From positions 496,001 through 560,000 of the forward strand of contig NZ_QLMJ01000002.1 of the NCBI RefSeq assembly GCF_003259845.1: 64,000 bases of DNA. Reading direction: 5' to 3'. Shown here piece by piece: positions 55,773-64,000 of this stretch. The notes under the pieces are model-generated. The model was given only the letters and a program-made list of their open reading frames with translations, was not told the origin of the DNA and did no database searches. The stretch comes from Actinoplanes lutulentus. GTDB lineage: Bacteria > Actinomycetota > Actinomycetes > Mycobacteriales > Micromonosporaceae. Made by a program: the position numbers and the translations under genes. Each line of letters opens with the position of its first letter. The stretch's first letter is position 1.

Positions 55773-56534
55773 ATGACCCTTCTTGCCAACGCGCCCACCA
55801 GCGCCTCCGAACTACTCGAAGCGATGACCGCCGCGCCGCCGGCGCAGCGGGCCCGGCTCCGTGACAAGGCGATCGAGGCCTGGCTGCCGCTCGCCCGTCA
55901 CCTCGCGCACCGATATGCGGGGCGCGGCGAGCCCACCGACGACCTGATCCAGACCGCGACGGTGGGTCTGATCAAGGCGGTGGACAAGTTCGACCCGGAG
56001 CGTGGGGTCGACTTCGCGGGTTACGCGATTCCGACGATCATCGGTGAGATCAAGCGTCACTTCCGGGACCGGACGTGGTCGGTGCGGGTGCCGCGCCGGC
56101 TGCAGGAGCTGCGTCTGGCGATCACCGAGGCCAACAGCACTCTGACCCACTCGCTGGGCCGTTCCCCGACAGTGCCGGACGTCGCGGTGCACCTGGGGAT
56201 CAGCGAAGAGGACGTTCTGGAAGGCCTGGAGGGCGCCCGCGCCTACAACGCCACCAGCCTCTCGACGCCGATCTCGGCGGACGGCAACACCGAGCTCGGT
56301 GACACGCTGGGCGGCGAGGACCACGAGTTCGAGATCGCCGAGACCCGGGTCGCTCTCGGGCCGGCTCTGGCCACGCTCGACGAGCGTGAGCAGAAGATCC
56401 TGACGCTGCGCTATTACGGCAACCTGACCCAGTCGCAGATCGCCGATGAGATCGGGATCTCCCAGATGCACGTCTCCCGGCTCCTGACAAAGGCGCTCAC
56501 CAAGCTGCGCAACCAGCTGGACGCCGGGCTCTAG
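55773..56534 (+). CDS. SigB/SigF/SigG-type RNA polymerase sigma factor
   Basis: A 253-residue group 3 sigma factor; ATG behind TGGAGGA. Region 2 reads RHLAHRYAGRGEPTDDLIQTATVGLIKAVDKFDP and GYAIPTIIGEIKRHFRD, region 3 RVPRRLQELRLAITEANSTL with RSPTVPDVAVHLGISEEDV, and region 4 LDEREQKILTLRYYGNLTQSQIADEIGISQMHVSRLL, each shown here in parts. This family governs general stress, osmotic stress and spore development in actinobacteria. No anti-sigma (RsbW) or anti-anti-sigma gene is adjacent, so control must be exerted from elsewhere. Confidence 0.93.
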   Translation: MTLLANAPTSASELLEAMTAAPPAQRARLRDKAIEAWLPLARHLAHRYAGRGEPTDDLIQTATVGLIKAVDKFDPERGVDFAGYAIPTIIGEIKRHFRDRTWSVRVPRRLQELRLAITEANSTLTHSLGRSPTVPDVAVHLGISEEDVLEGLEGARAYNATSLSTPISADGNTELGDTLGGEDHEFEIAETRVALGPALATLDEREQKILTLRYYGNLTQSQIADEIGISQMHVSRLLTKALTKLRNQLDAGL

Positions 56535-56546
56535 GAAGGAAACGAA

Positions 56547-56577
56547 GAAGCCCCACGGACCGGGTCCGTGGGGCTTC
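56547..56577. terminator. 14-bp hairpin between sigma factor and stress protein genes
   Basis: Arms 56547-56560 (GAAGCCCCACGGAC) and 56564-56577 are perfectly complementary around a CGG loop. It lies between convergent stops at 56534 and 56590 and is likely used in both directions. Confidence 0.93.
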
Positions 56578-56589
56578 AACGCGTGCAGG

Positions 56590-57228
56590 TCACTCAGCTC
56601 CGCTGGCGCGCCAGTTCAGCTGGACCAGCAGGGTACGGGCCTCGTCGGCGACGTCGGCGTCGGCCAGGACCGCGTACTGGGCGGCCTGGAGCGAGCTGCG
56701 CGACGAGAAGTCGCGGCGGCCGCCGGTCGCGGCGTGCGCGATCGCGCCGAAGATGGCACCCCAGATCGCACCGATGATCAGCGTGGTCAGGATGAGGCCG
56801 AACCAGCTCTCGTCGCTGAAGATGCCGAACAGCAGACCGATGAAGAGGCCGAACCAGGCGCCGCTCGCCGCGCCGGCGAGAGCCGCCCGCGCGGTGGTGA
56901 GGCGGCCCAGCACGGTCTCCACGAGGCGCAGGTCGGTGCCGACGATCGAGACCCGCTCGACCGGGAACTTGTTGTCCGACAGGTGGTCGACCGCCTGCTG
57001 GGCGAGCGCGTACTCCGGGTAGGTGCCGACCACGACGGTCGGGCCGGCCGCCGCGGCGGCCTGTGCCGGACCGGTCTGCGCGGGCAGAGTGGGCACGCCG
57101 GCCGGGCCGGGCGGGACCGCGCCGGGACCGGTGGGGGAAGCCGCCACCGGGGTCGCCACCGACGGCGTGGCGGCCGCCGGGGTGCCCGCCGGGATCGGCG
57201 TGGTGGGTTCGGTCGAAGGACTGGTCAT
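56590..57228 (-). CDS. General stress protein, YflT/DUF1269-like, with glycine-zipper membrane region
   Basis: A 212-residue protein; the ATG overlaps the stop of the PAP2 gene (ATGA). The first 65 residues are a Pro/Ala/Thr-rich disordered segment. A general stress protein 17M-like domain follows (VVGTYPEYALAQQAVDHLSDNKFPVERVSIVG), then two Gly/Ala-rich membrane segments (about 120-170; GAASGAWFGLFIGLLFGIF and LIIGAIWGAIFGAIAHAA). The convergent SigB/SigF-type sigma factor next door makes a stress regulon connection attractive but unproven. Confidence 0.85.
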   Translation of the reverse strand: MTSPSTEPTTPIPAGTPAAATPSVATPVAASPTGPGAVPPGPAGVPTLPAQTGPAQAAAAAGPTVVVGTYPEYALAQQAVDHLSDNKFPVERVSIVGTDLRLVETVLGRLTTARAALAGAASGAWFGLFIGLLFGIFSDESWFGLILTTLIIGAIWGAIFGAIAHAATGGRRDFSSRSSLQAAQYAVLADADVADEARTLLVQLNWRASGAE

Positions 57229-58148
57229 TTCTTCTTGCCTCCCGGAACGGGCCGGCTCGACGGCGGTTCGTCCGCCGTGAGCCGTACCCAGATGATGAAC
57301 GTGCCGGCGACGCAGGCCACGATGCCCGCGCTGCCGGTGGAGAACGCGAACTGTCCGGAGACGAACTCGGGGGAGCCGCGCTCGGTCAGTGCCACGGCGA
57401 GAAGGCCGATCAGACCGGCGGCCGCGGTCACCGCGCTGGTCACCGCGAGGATTCCCATCACCAGCATGTTCGGCAGGTGCAGCGGGCGGGTGGCGCCGCG
57501 CCGCCGCAGGCGTACGCCCCAGACGACGAGCCCGCCGCAGGCCAGGACGATCAGCAGGGCGGCGATGGTGTCGCTGGGCCGGTGCCACTCCGCCCAGACC
57601 GTGGCGACCGCGACGACCGTGACGTAGACGGCACCGATCAGCCCGATCGTGCCGCGCAGCGCCCGCGGGAAGACCAGCACCAGCACGAACGCGACCGACG
57701 CGGCGGCGGTGACGTGCCCGCTGGGGAACGAGTTCATCATCGCGGTGCCGTCCAGGTCCGGCCGGGGCAGGCGGGACTTGAGCAGCTGCGTCGCGAGATT
57801 CGCCGCGCCGACCACGAAGGCCGCGCCGATCGCCAGGTCGAACCGGCGCTGGACCACGCCGAGCCCGGCGGCCAGGACGCAGACCAGGCCGAGCAGCGTC
57901 AGGTGGGTGTAGTTCAGGGCCTTGCTGAGTACCTCGATCACCTGCGGGTGGTTCACGTCGCCGCCGGACATCGCGGTGGTGTCGACCAACTGCCCGAGCG
58001 AGGTCCGGACGAACACGTAGTACATGGCCGCGACACCGCCCGCCGCCAGGACGCTGACCAGCAGCGGCGACACCGTGTGCCAGAAACTCCGTGCAGGCAC
58101 GGCGCTGTTTCCGGCGGACCGGGCCGGCTTCGAAGCAACGGTCGTCAA
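57225..58148 (-). CDS. PAP2-family membrane phosphatase
   Basis: A 307-residue integral membrane phosphatase. The TTG at 58148 is chosen because GGAGG lies 5 bases upstream; an earlier TTG overlaps that signal. PAP2 motifs are present: KSRLPRPDLDG (KxxxxxxRP type, shortened), SFPSGHVTAAASV and EWHRPSDTIAALL, the last providing the catalytic histidine. About seven to nine membrane spans can be traced, more than the usual six. Substrates could be undecaprenyl pyrophosphate or phosphatidic acid. It is coupled to the stress protein gene downstream. Confidence 0.87.
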   Translation of the reverse strand: MTTVASKPARSAGNSAVPARSFWHTVSPLLVSVLAAGGVAAMYYVFVRTSLGQLVDTTAMSGGDVNHPQVIEVLSKALNYTHLTLLGLVCVLAAGLGVVQRRFDLAIGAAFVVGAANLATQLLKSRLPRPDLDGTAMMNSFPSGHVTAAASVAFVLVLVFPRALRGTIGLIGAVYVTVVAVATVWAEWHRPSDTIAALLIVLACGGLVVWGVRLRRRGATRPLHLPNMLVMGILAVTSAVTAAAGLIGLLAVALTERGSPEFVSGQFAFSTGSAGIVACVAGTFIIWVRLTADEPPSSRPVPGGKKK

Positions 58149-58278
58149 CTCGACCTCCAAGTGCGGCGGGTGATGCCGTCACGGCTTTCCCCGTGACAGG
58201 AATTCTCAAGCACACCAGGGACACATGTCCCCTGCCACTTCTGTCACCTCGGCCACATCGGACGCCGGTCCTCCGGAG

Positions 58279-58299
58279 TGGCAACCCAGACGCACCCGG
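58279..58299 (+). promoter_or_regulatory. Candidate TcrA box upstream of GsmA-like hydrolase gene
   Basis: The 21 bases contain GCAACCC-AGAC-GCACCCG, i.e. two 7-base direct repeats separated by four bases. This fits the consensus nnGCA(A/C)CCG-n4-GCA(A/C)CCGn that I recall for the response regulator TcrA of Actinoplanes missouriensis, with one mismatch in the first repeat. It lies 73 bases before the start codon, on the coding strand. Confidence 0.6.
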
Positions 58300-58371
58300 A
58301 CGGGCTCCCCGCGCGCAACGCCCGCCCGCGACCTTCTAACGGACGCCGCCCGCTATGAAGGAGACGTTCCA

Positions 58372-59484
58372 ATGAGGCACACGACCCGACGACTGCTCAC
58401 CGGCGCCGCGCTGGTGCTTGCCGCCGGGGGCGGGCTGGGCATGTCACCCGGCACGGCTTACGCGGCCGGACTCTCGGCCACCATCGACGTCAGCGGCGAC
58501 TTGAAGATCCGCTCGGCGCCCTCCACGGCCTCGAAGGTCGTCGGTACGGTCAAGGACGGCACGAAGGTGTCGATCGCCTGCGCGGTGAACGGCCCGACGG
58601 TGAGCGGCAAGGTCCGCACCACCAAGGTCTGGGACCGGCTCACCAGCGGCGCCTACATCTCACACGGGTACGTGCGGACCAGCGCGAAGATCCCGGCCTG
58701 CGCGGCGCCCGCCAAGACCACCCCGGTGTACGTGACCGGCACGGTCCGCACCACCGACGGCGCGGTCAACACCCGGACCGGGCCGTACACGTCCAGCGCG
58801 GTGGCCGGCACCCTCGCGAACAACACCATCGTGAAGATCGACTGTGCTGTTCAGGGCAGCTCGGTCGCCGGCACCGTGCGGACCACGGCACAGTGGGACC
58901 GGCTGGCCGACGGGCGGTACGTCGCTCACGCGTACATGCTCTCCGGAACCGTGAAAGCGTGCGCCGCGGCGCCGAGCGCGCCCACGACGCCGGTCGCGCC
59001 CGTCCTGACGCCCGAGCAGTTCATCAAGGCCGCGGTGCCCGGCGCCCAGCAGGGCTGGCGCGATTACGGCGTGCCGCCGTCGGTGACCATCGCCCAGGCC
59101 ATCCTCGAGTCCGGCTGGGGACGCAGCGGGCTGTCGGCGGTCGACAAGAACTACTTCGGCATCAAGTGCCAGAACGGCGCCTACGGCCCGCACGCCTCCG
59201 GTTGTCATGTCTACAAGACGACCGAGTGCACCAAGGCCGGCAAGTGCTTCGAGATCAACGACGCGTTCCGCACCTACTCCTCGATGGCCCGGTCGTTCCG
59301 CGACCACGGCCACTTCCTGAAGGCCAACAAGCGGTACGCCCCGGCGTTCGCCTACACCAAGAACGCTGACAAGTTCATCGAACAGGTCTGGAAGGCCGGG
59401 TACGCGACCGACCCGAAGTACGTCCCGAAGGTCACCGGAATCATGGCGACCTACGGCCTCTACCAGTACGACACCTGGAAGTAG
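58372..59484 (+). CDS. Secreted SH3b-glucosaminidase cell-wall hydrolase, GsmA-like
   Basis: A 370-residue exported hydrolase; ATG follows AAGGAGA. A signal peptide (about 1-32, RRLLTGAALVLAAGGGLGMSPG) precedes two bacterial SH3 domains (about 35-108 and 118-203; both with DLKIRS/AVNTRTG starts and WDRL motifs) that bind peptidoglycan. The C-terminal GH73-type N-acetylglucosaminidase domain (about 220-370) has the catalytic Glu in IAQAILESGWGRSGLS and NYFGIKCQ. The same layout is found in GsmA, the hydrolase needed for sporangiospore separation in Actinoplanes missouriensis; orthology is inferred from architecture and the upstream TcrA-like box. Confidence 0.88.
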   Translation: MRHTTRRLLTGAALVLAAGGGLGMSPGTAYAAGLSATIDVSGDLKIRSAPSTASKVVGTVKDGTKVSIACAVNGPTVSGKVRTTKVWDRLTSGAYISHGYVRTSAKIPACAAPAKTTPVYVTGTVRTTDGAVNTRTGPYTSSAVAGTLANNTIVKIDCAVQGSSVAGTVRTTAQWDRLADGRYVAHAYMLSGTVKACAAAPSAPTTPVAPVLTPEQFIKAAVPGAQQGWRDYGVPPSVTIAQAILESGWGRSGLSAVDKNYFGIKCQNGAYGPHASGCHVYKTTECTKAGKCFEINDAFRTYSSMARSFRDHGHFLKANKRYAPAFAYTKNADKFIEQVWKAGYATDPKYVPKVTGIMATYGLYQYDTWK

Positions 59485-59494
59485 GCAACCCCTG

Positions 59495-59528
59495 CGCCCC
59501 CGTTGGCCGAACCTGGCCGACGGGGGCG
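59495..59528 (+). terminator. 14-bp hairpin overlapping the next gene's ribosome-binding site
   Basis: Arms 59495-59508 (CGCCCCCGTTGGCC) and 59515-59528 pair at all 14 positions (one G-T), loop GAACCT. It lies 10 bases after the hydrolase stop, and its right arm contains the GGGGG that would serve as ribosome-binding site of the histidine kinase gene. Confidence 0.85.
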
Positions 59529-59530
59529 AT

Positions 59531-61834
59531 TTGCGTCTTACGCTCTTTATGGTGGGGCGACGAATAGGTGGCGGACTCCTCGCCGCCGGGGTGCTGCTCA
59601 CGGGACTTCTGGTCACCGTGCTGGTGGCGGCCGGGCTCCAGGCGGCACAGCAGGACAAGGCCGAGCGGGTGATGGACCAGCGGCACGCCATGGCTCTCGC
59701 CGCGGTGGAGACCGAGATCGGGCGATACCGCTCGCTGCTCGAGGCGACGGCCGCCGGTGTCGCCGCGCAGACCGTGCTCACCTGGGAGGACTTCGACGTC
59801 GGCACCGAACCGCTGGACGATGCCAAGCTGATCGGGGCGGCCGCTCTGGCGTACGTGGTGCCGGCCGCCGACAACCAGGTCGCCGAGGTTCAGCGTTTCT
59901 GGCGGGGACGGGGCGCCGAAGGGCTCACCCTGGCGCCGAAGGGCTCCGGGCCGGAACACTACTTCCCGATCTTCACGAGGCCGCTCGCCGACGGCGAGTC
60001 GTCGACCGGCGGGATGGACCTCACCAGCGCGCCGGAGCTGAAGAACGCGCTGGACGAGTCGCGGCGGATCCATGCCACGGCGGTCTCCGACACGTACATC
60101 CTGCTGCGCGACCGGGACAATCCCGCCTCGTCGCAGCAGCAGTCGTTCGTCTTCGTCGCGCCGCTGTGGTCGCGCGCCAACACACCCGTCTTCAAGGGCT
60201 GGGTGGTGCTGGGGCTGCGCGGGCGGACCTTCCTCTCCGGCGTGCTCGACACGATCAGCCAGGGCCAGCTCTTCGGCAGTCTGGAGGCCACCGACAGCGA
60301 CGGCACCACGGTGACCATCGCTGACTGGTCCGTGCAGGGCGAGCCCGACCTCACCCGGCACTCCTCCTTCGAGGTCGGTGACCGGTCCTGGGTGCTGACC
60401 ACCCAGGCCGACTCGGCGCGCCTGCCGGGCGCCGGTGGTCATCTGCCGGAGCTTGTCCTCGGCGGTGGGGTGGTGCTCACCTCGCTGCTGGCCTGGCTCG
60501 TCTGGGCGCTCGCCACCGGCCGGGCCCGGGCCCGGGATCAGGTCCTGATCGCCACCGGGGAGCTGCGCGAGGCCGAGGCGGAGAGCCGCCGGCAGGCCGG
60601 CCTGCTCGGCGCGGTGCTCAACAGCATCAGCGACGGGGTGAGCGTGGTCGACGAGACCGGCCGGGTCCTGATGGAGAACCCGGCCGGCAAACGGCTGATG
60701 GGCATCCCGGACTCCAACGACACCCCCGGCGAGTGGCAGCAGCACTACGGCGTGTTCCGGACCGACGGGAGCACCCCGCTGCCGGTCGAGGAGATGCCGC
60801 TGATCAGGGCGCTGCACGGCGAGTCGTGCGACGGCGTGGAGATCGTCATCCGCAACCCGCAGCGGCCCGACGGCGTGCTGCTCAGCGTCGACGGACGCCC
60901 GCTCGACCCGAGCGCCGGCCAGCGCGGCGCGGTCGCGGTCTTCCGCGACATCACCGAACTGCGACGGTACGAGTCCGACCTGCAGGTCTTCGCCGGTGTC
61001 GTGGCGCACGACCTGAAAGCGCCGCTGGCCATCGCCCGCGGGCACGCCGAACTCGCCCTGGACGACGTGCCGGCCGACAGTCCGGCCCGCGCGAGCCTGG
61101 TACGCATCGTGGCGACCACCGATCGGATGGACGCGATGGTGGAGACGCTTCTGGCGTACACCACCGCCCGTAACGCGCCGCTGAAGCTGCGGGCCGTCGA
61201 CCTGGCGCCGCTGGTCCGCGAGGTGATCGAGGAACGGCTCACCCATCAGGAGGCGGCCTGGTCGGCCGGTCCGCTGCCGCTGGTGACCGCCGACCCGGGG
61301 ATGGTCCGGCACGTGGTCGACAACCTGGTCGGCAACGCGGTGAAGTACGTCCGGCCGGGTGTGCCGCCCCGCATCGACGTGACCGGGTGCCTCACCGCGG
61401 ACGGCTGGGCCCGGATCGAGGTGGCCGACGGCGGGATCGGCATCCCGGACTCGGACAAGCCTCGGGTCTTCGAGTCGTTTCACCGTACCGAGGAGGCCGC
61501 CGGATATGCCGGCACCGGTCTCGGCCTGGCGATCTGCCGCCGGATCGTGGAACGGCACGGCGGCGAGATCGGCGTCGCCGACAATCCGGGCGGTGGCTCC
61601 CGGTTCTTCTTCACCCTGCCCGCTGCTCCCTCTTCCTCGCCCTTGGAGATCGCTGTGCCTGATACGTCCCCTGAGTCGCCGGACGACGAGGCTGTCCGCG
61701 CCGCGCTGGAGCGGGCGCTCGCCGAGCGGGCCGCGATCATGGAGGCCGCGCACCTGCCCGGCCTCGGTGTGCAACCGCCGGTCGAGGAGCAGCCGCTGCG
61801 CGCGCCCCGCCAGGAGCGGCAGCGGCAGGACTAG
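59531..61834 (+). CDS. Membrane sensor histidine kinase with CHASE and PAS domains
   Basis: A 767-residue kinase starting at TTG 59531 or ATG 59549. A first membrane span (about 10-35) and a second (about 310-332, LVLGGGVVLTSLLAWLVWALA) enclose a CHASE sensor domain (AALAYVVPAADNQVAEVQRFW, HYFPIFTRPLADG). A PAS domain (about 355-475) precedes the HisKA helix with the phosphorylated His in FAGVVAHDLKAPL and the ATPase domain (DNLVGNAVKYV, VADGGIGIPD, GTGLGLAICRRIVERHGG). A disordered Pro/Glu/Arg-rich tail of about 65 residues ends the protein. The convergent receiver gene 7 bases away is its likeliest partner. Confidence 0.92.
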   Translation: MRLTLFMVGRRIGGGLLAAGVLLTGLLVTVLVAAGLQAAQQDKAERVMDQRHAMALAAVETEIGRYRSLLEATAAGVAAQTVLTWEDFDVGTEPLDDAKLIGAAALAYVVPAADNQVAEVQRFWRGRGAEGLTLAPKGSGPEHYFPIFTRPLADGESSTGGMDLTSAPELKNALDESRRIHATAVSDTYILLRDRDNPASSQQQSFVFVAPLWSRANTPVFKGWVVLGLRGRTFLSGVLDTISQGQLFGSLEATDSDGTTVTIADWSVQGEPDLTRHSSFEVGDRSWVLTTQADSARLPGAGGHLPELVLGGGVVLTSLLAWLVWALATGRARARDQVLIATGELREAEAESRRQAGLLGAVLNSISDGVSVVDETGRVLMENPAGKRLMGIPDSNDTPGEWQQHYGVFRTDGSTPLPVEEMPLIRALHGESCDGVEIVIRNPQRPDGVLLSVDGRPLDPSAGQRGAVAVFRDITELRRYESDLQVFAGVVAHDLKAPLAIARGHAELALDDVPADSPARASLVRIVATTDRMDAMVETLLAYTTARNAPLKLRAVDLAPLVREVIEERLTHQEAAWSAGPLPLVTADPGMVRHVVDNLVGNAVKYVRPGVPPRIDVTGCLTADGWARIEVADGGIGIPDSDKPRVFESFHRTEEAAGYAGTGLGLAICRRIVERHGGEIGVADNPGGGSRFFFTLPAAPSSSPLEIAVPDTSPESPDDEAVRAALERALAERAAIMEAAHLPGLGVQPPVEEQPLRAPRQERQRQD

Positions 61835-61841
61835 ATCCGCT

Positions 61842-62201
61842 CTACATCTGTGGGAGCAGGGTCGCGATCAGCGCGATGAGCTGGGCCGGGACGAACGGTT
61901 TCAGCAGGGTCGCCGAGGCGCCGGCCTCCTCGGCCCGCCCGTCGCCGGGCATCAGCGACCCGCTGGCGACCACGACCGGAATGTGCCGCAGGTCGTCGTC
62001 CGCCCGGATCGCCCGGCAGAGGTCGAGGCCGGTCATGTGCGGCATGTCCACGTCGGTGACGACGAGATCCGGCCGATGCTCCCGGATCGCCTCCAGCGCC
62101 TCGGCGCCGTCGGCGGCGGCCACCACCCGGTGCCCGGCACGTTCCAGGGAACGCTTGAGGACGTACCGGATGTCCTCGTGATCCTCCGCGACTACGATCA
62201 C
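61842..62201 (-). CDS. Single-domain response regulator (receiver only)
   Basis: A 119-residue CheY-like protein. The GTG at 62201 is chosen because GGAGGT lies 5 bases upstream, although the frame is open further. The acidic pocket (VVAEDHED), phospho-acceptor Asp in DLVVTDVDMPHMTG, Thr/Ser position in VVVASGS and the lysine in ATLLKPF are all in place. There is no DNA-binding or output domain. It is convergent with the CHASE histidine kinase gene; such stand-alone receivers act as phosphorelay intermediates or allosteric regulators. Confidence 0.92.
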   Translation of the reverse strand: MIVVAEDHEDIRYVLKRSLERAGHRVVAAADGAEALEAIREHRPDLVVTDVDMPHMTGLDLCRAIRADDDLRHIPVVVASGSLMPGDGRAEEAGASATLLKPFVPAQLIALIATLLPQM

Positions 62202-62337
62202 GGCACACCTCCGTCGATTGGCTGCTCGGTGGGGATACCGAGCCAGGGCCGGGCCGGGAAACGGCGGATTCCCCCGCTTCTTGACCAGTTCCACCTGAAA
62301 GGTTGATGACCTTCGCTCACCCCTTGGGTTGGGTGTC

Positions 62338-63411
62338 ATGGTGGATTCAGAGAGCGATCTTGCGCCGGTGGTGAAGAGCGGCCGGTTCGCGGCCTTCGGC
62401 AGGCTGGCCGGCTGGAAGAAGGCGTTGATCGTTCTGTCGGCGCTGGTCCTGGTGATCGCCGGCGGGCTCACCGGTGGCGGTTTCTACCTCTACCACCGGT
62501 ACGAGGACAAGGTCGATCGCGCCCCGCTGATGCCGTCGCTGTCGGCCGAGGACGCCAAGAAGACCGAGGAGAACTGGGCGTCGGGGCCGCTCAACCTGCT
62601 GCTGCTCGGCTCCGACTCGCGGGCCGAGGAGGTGACCAGCGGGGTCAGCCCGATCGGTGAGCGGTCGGACACGATCATGGTCCTGCACATCTCCAAGAAC
62701 CGGGACCGGGCCGTGTTCATCTCGATCCCCCGGGACAGTTACGTCGAGGTGCCGCCCGGCGGGAGCTGGAACGGCGGCAAAAACAAGATCAACTCTGCGT
62801 TCGCGTTCGGTGGGACGCCGCTGACGGCCGAGACCGTACAGAAGCTGACCGGGGTCACCCTGGACGGCGCCATGGTCGCCGACTTCGGCAGCATCCGGGA
62901 GATGGTCGACGCGGTCGGCGGGATCAACGTGTGCATCGAGTACCGGGTGCGCGCGCTGGACACCGGCAAGGTCTGGGAGCCGGGCTGTCACGACATGGAC
63001 GGCGCGACCGCCCTGGAGTTCGTCCGCCAGCGGCACGGCGTGATCGGCGGCGACTTCGGCCGGATGCACAACCAGCAGCTCGTGGTGAAGTCGCTGATCT
63101 CGAAGGTCTCGTCGAGCGGCACACTCACCAACCCCCTGGAACTGGACAGCCTGCTCGGCGTCACGGCCGGCGCGCTCACCGTCGACGACAAGCTGGACCT
63201 GCGGGATCTGGCATTCGCGGTACGCGGCATCCGGCCCGGCGACATCGATTTCCGGACCGTGCCGTACTCGCGGGCGGACCTGGACACCTCGGCCGGCACC
63301 GCGGTGCAGCTCGACGCGGAGGCCTCGGCGTCGATGTTCGCGGCGCTCGCCGGCGACACCATCGATCAGTGGCTCGACGCGAACCCGCCGCAGGTCCAGG
63401 CCGGCACCTGA
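62338..63411 (+). CDS. LytR-CpsA-Psr (LCP) family cell-wall glycopolymer ligase
   Basis: A 357-residue membrane-anchored enzyme that transfers undecaprenyl-linked glycopolymers to peptidoglycan. The start may be ATG 62338, with a TTG three codons earlier possible; neither has a clear ribosome-binding site. A cytosolic tail of about 30 residues precedes one span ([23 protein letters not shown]). The LCP domain (about 80-230) has [46 protein letters not shown] and the [18 protein letters not shown] block with phosphate-binding arginines. A further domain of about 110 residues follows. It stands alone. Confidence 0.92.
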   Translation: MVDSESDLAPVVKSGRFAAFGRLAGWKKALIVLSALVLVIAGGLTGGGFYLYHRYEDKVDRAPLMPSLSAEDAKKTEENWASGPLNLLLLGSDSRAEEVTSGVSPIGERSDTIMVLHISKNRDRAVFISIPRDSYVEVPPGGSWNGGKNKINSAFAFGGTPLTAETVQKLTGVTLDGAMVADFGSIREMVDAVGGINVCIEYRVRALDTGKVWEPGCHDMDGATALEFVRQRHGVIGGDFGRMHNQQLVVKSLISKVSSSGTLTNPLELDSLLGVTAGALTVDDKLDLRDLAFAVRGIRPGDIDFRTVPYSRADLDTSAGTAVQLDAEASASMFAALAGDTIDQWLDANPPQVQAGT

Positions 63412-63466
63412 ACGCGTCGTTAATCACGAGGCGTTTCCAGCGTCTTCCGCCTATTCTTGCTGCGCC

Positions 63467-64000
63467 ATGTCGATTTCGCCTGCCGCACCAGCTGTTTCAG
63501 AGCTGCGTAACCGGATCTCCGCGCTCCTTCCCCGCGACGAACGCCGCCTGCAGCGCCGGCTGGAGGGGACGAGGCGCATCCGTGACGATGCCGCCCGCTC
63601 CGCCGCGCTCACCGAGATCGCTGCCGAGGTGGAGCAGGCCCAGCGGCGCCTGGAAAGCCGTCTCGCCACGATTCCGCAGGTCAGGTACCCGGAGGCGCTG
63701 CCCGTCAGTGCCCGCAAGGACGACATCGCCGCGGCGATCCGGGACCACCAGGTCGTGGTCGTCGCCGGTGAGACCGGCTCCGGCAAGACCACCCAGATCC
63801 CCAAGATCTGCATGGAGCTGGGCCGTGGCGTGCGCGGGCAGATCGGGCACACCCAGCCCCGGCGGATCGCGGCCCGCACGGTGGCCGAGCGGATCGCCGA
63901 GGAACTGGACCGGCCGCTCGGCTCGACCGTCGGTTACAAGGTGCGTTTCACCGACCAGGTGAGCGACGACACCATGATCAAGGTGATGACCGACGGCATC
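63467..64000 (+). CDS. hrpA: DEAH-box RNA helicase HrpA, N-terminal part
   Basis: The frame from ATG 63467 stays open to the end of the window (178 codons), so the gene continues beyond it. An N-terminal helical region ([22 protein letters not shown]) is followed by the helicase core: [24 protein letters not shown] (motif I) in two pieces, [21 protein letters not shown] (motif Ia) and GYKVRFTDQ. This opening is typical of the 1,300-residue HrpA proteins, which unwind RNA and rescue stalled ribosomes. TATTCT lies only 9 bases before the ATG, with no ribosome-binding site, so translation may be leaderless. Confidence 0.92.
   Translation, partial: MSISPAAPAVSELRNRISALLPRDERRLQRRLEGTRRIRDDAARSAALTEIAAEVEQAQRRLESRLATIPQVRYPEALPVSARKDDIAAAIRDHQVVVVAGETGSGKTTQIPKICMELGRGVRGQIGHTQPRRIAARTVAERIAEELDRPLGSTVGYKVRFTDQVSDDTMIKVMTDGI

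Noticed and set aside
58149..58371. Possible ydaO-type cyclic di-AMP riboswitch before the cell-wall hydrolase
   Set aside because: Such riboswitches precede similar genes, but I cannot find the conserved core; only a small GTCACGG hairpin and an imperfect GGGACA palindrome are visible.

Overview
The window comes from a very GC-rich, filamentous-type actinobacterium, most likely Actinoplanes or a close Micromonosporaceae relative. The pointers are the codon bias, F420-dependent enzymes, a complete GlgE alpha-glucan operon, polyphosphate glucokinase, a DUF6082 protein, SCO6745-family and SigB/SigF-type genes. There is also a GsmA-like spore cell-wall hydrolase preceded by a match to the TcrA box as I recall it from A. 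missouriensis. The taxonomy is inferred from gene content only.

Layout. 1-4.7 kb: the end of an EAL protein, a solitary 653-residue TnpB-like RuvC nuclease inserted between chromosomal genes, and three small housekeeping-type genes. 4.7-14.4 kb: a pyrimidine/hydantoin catabolic locus. A minus-strand operon carries an N-carbamoyl-beta-amino acid amidohydrolase, a dihydropyrimidinase, an F420-type luciferase-like oxidoreductase and a THI5/NMT1-type ABC importer. It diverges from a MocR regulator and an omega/beta-amino acid aminotransferase, and a perfect terminator closes the locus. 14.5-20.4 kb: a secreted sugar isomerase-like protein and a PQQ-type sugar dehydrogenase, then PiT phosphate transport facing a Tat-exported glycerophosphodiesterase. 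20.5-24.7 kb: a fused glycyl-tRNA synthetase (GlyQS) divergent from an acyl-CoA dehydrogenase. 24.8-33.3 kb: small secreted and membrane proteins, a GAF-GGDEF protein, an ECF sigma factor with its membrane partner, and a GH6 cellulase under a perfect CebR/CelR-type operator.

33.7-37.6 kb: a three-gene redox module (bis-heme cytochrome b-like protein with a 12-residue repeat tail, NuoF-like/ferredoxin fusion with non-canonical Fe-S ligands, thioredoxin-like lipoprotein). 37.6-43.9 kb: PspC, a Ser/Thr kinase, Tex, a PP2C phosphatase and a GNAT. 43.9-51.1 kb: the glgE-treS-mak-glgB operon, which turns trehalose into branched alpha-glucan through maltose-1-phosphate. 51.5-57 kb: an orphan gene, a second ECF sigma/partner pair, a noncoding block of palindromic repeats with 63-bp spacing, an F420-linked PPOX protein, ppgK, a SigB/SigF-type sigma factor and a stress protein with a PAP2 phosphatase. 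58.3-64 kb: the GsmA-like hydrolase, a CHASE/PAS histidine kinase facing a single-domain receiver, an LCP ligase and the start of hrpA.

The best candidates for something new are the large solitary TnpB-like element, the cytochrome b/NuoF-ferredoxin/thioredoxin module, the F420 enzyme inside a pyrimidine operon that lacks a visible dihydropyrimidine dehydrogenase, and the repeat block at 53.78-54.13 kb.
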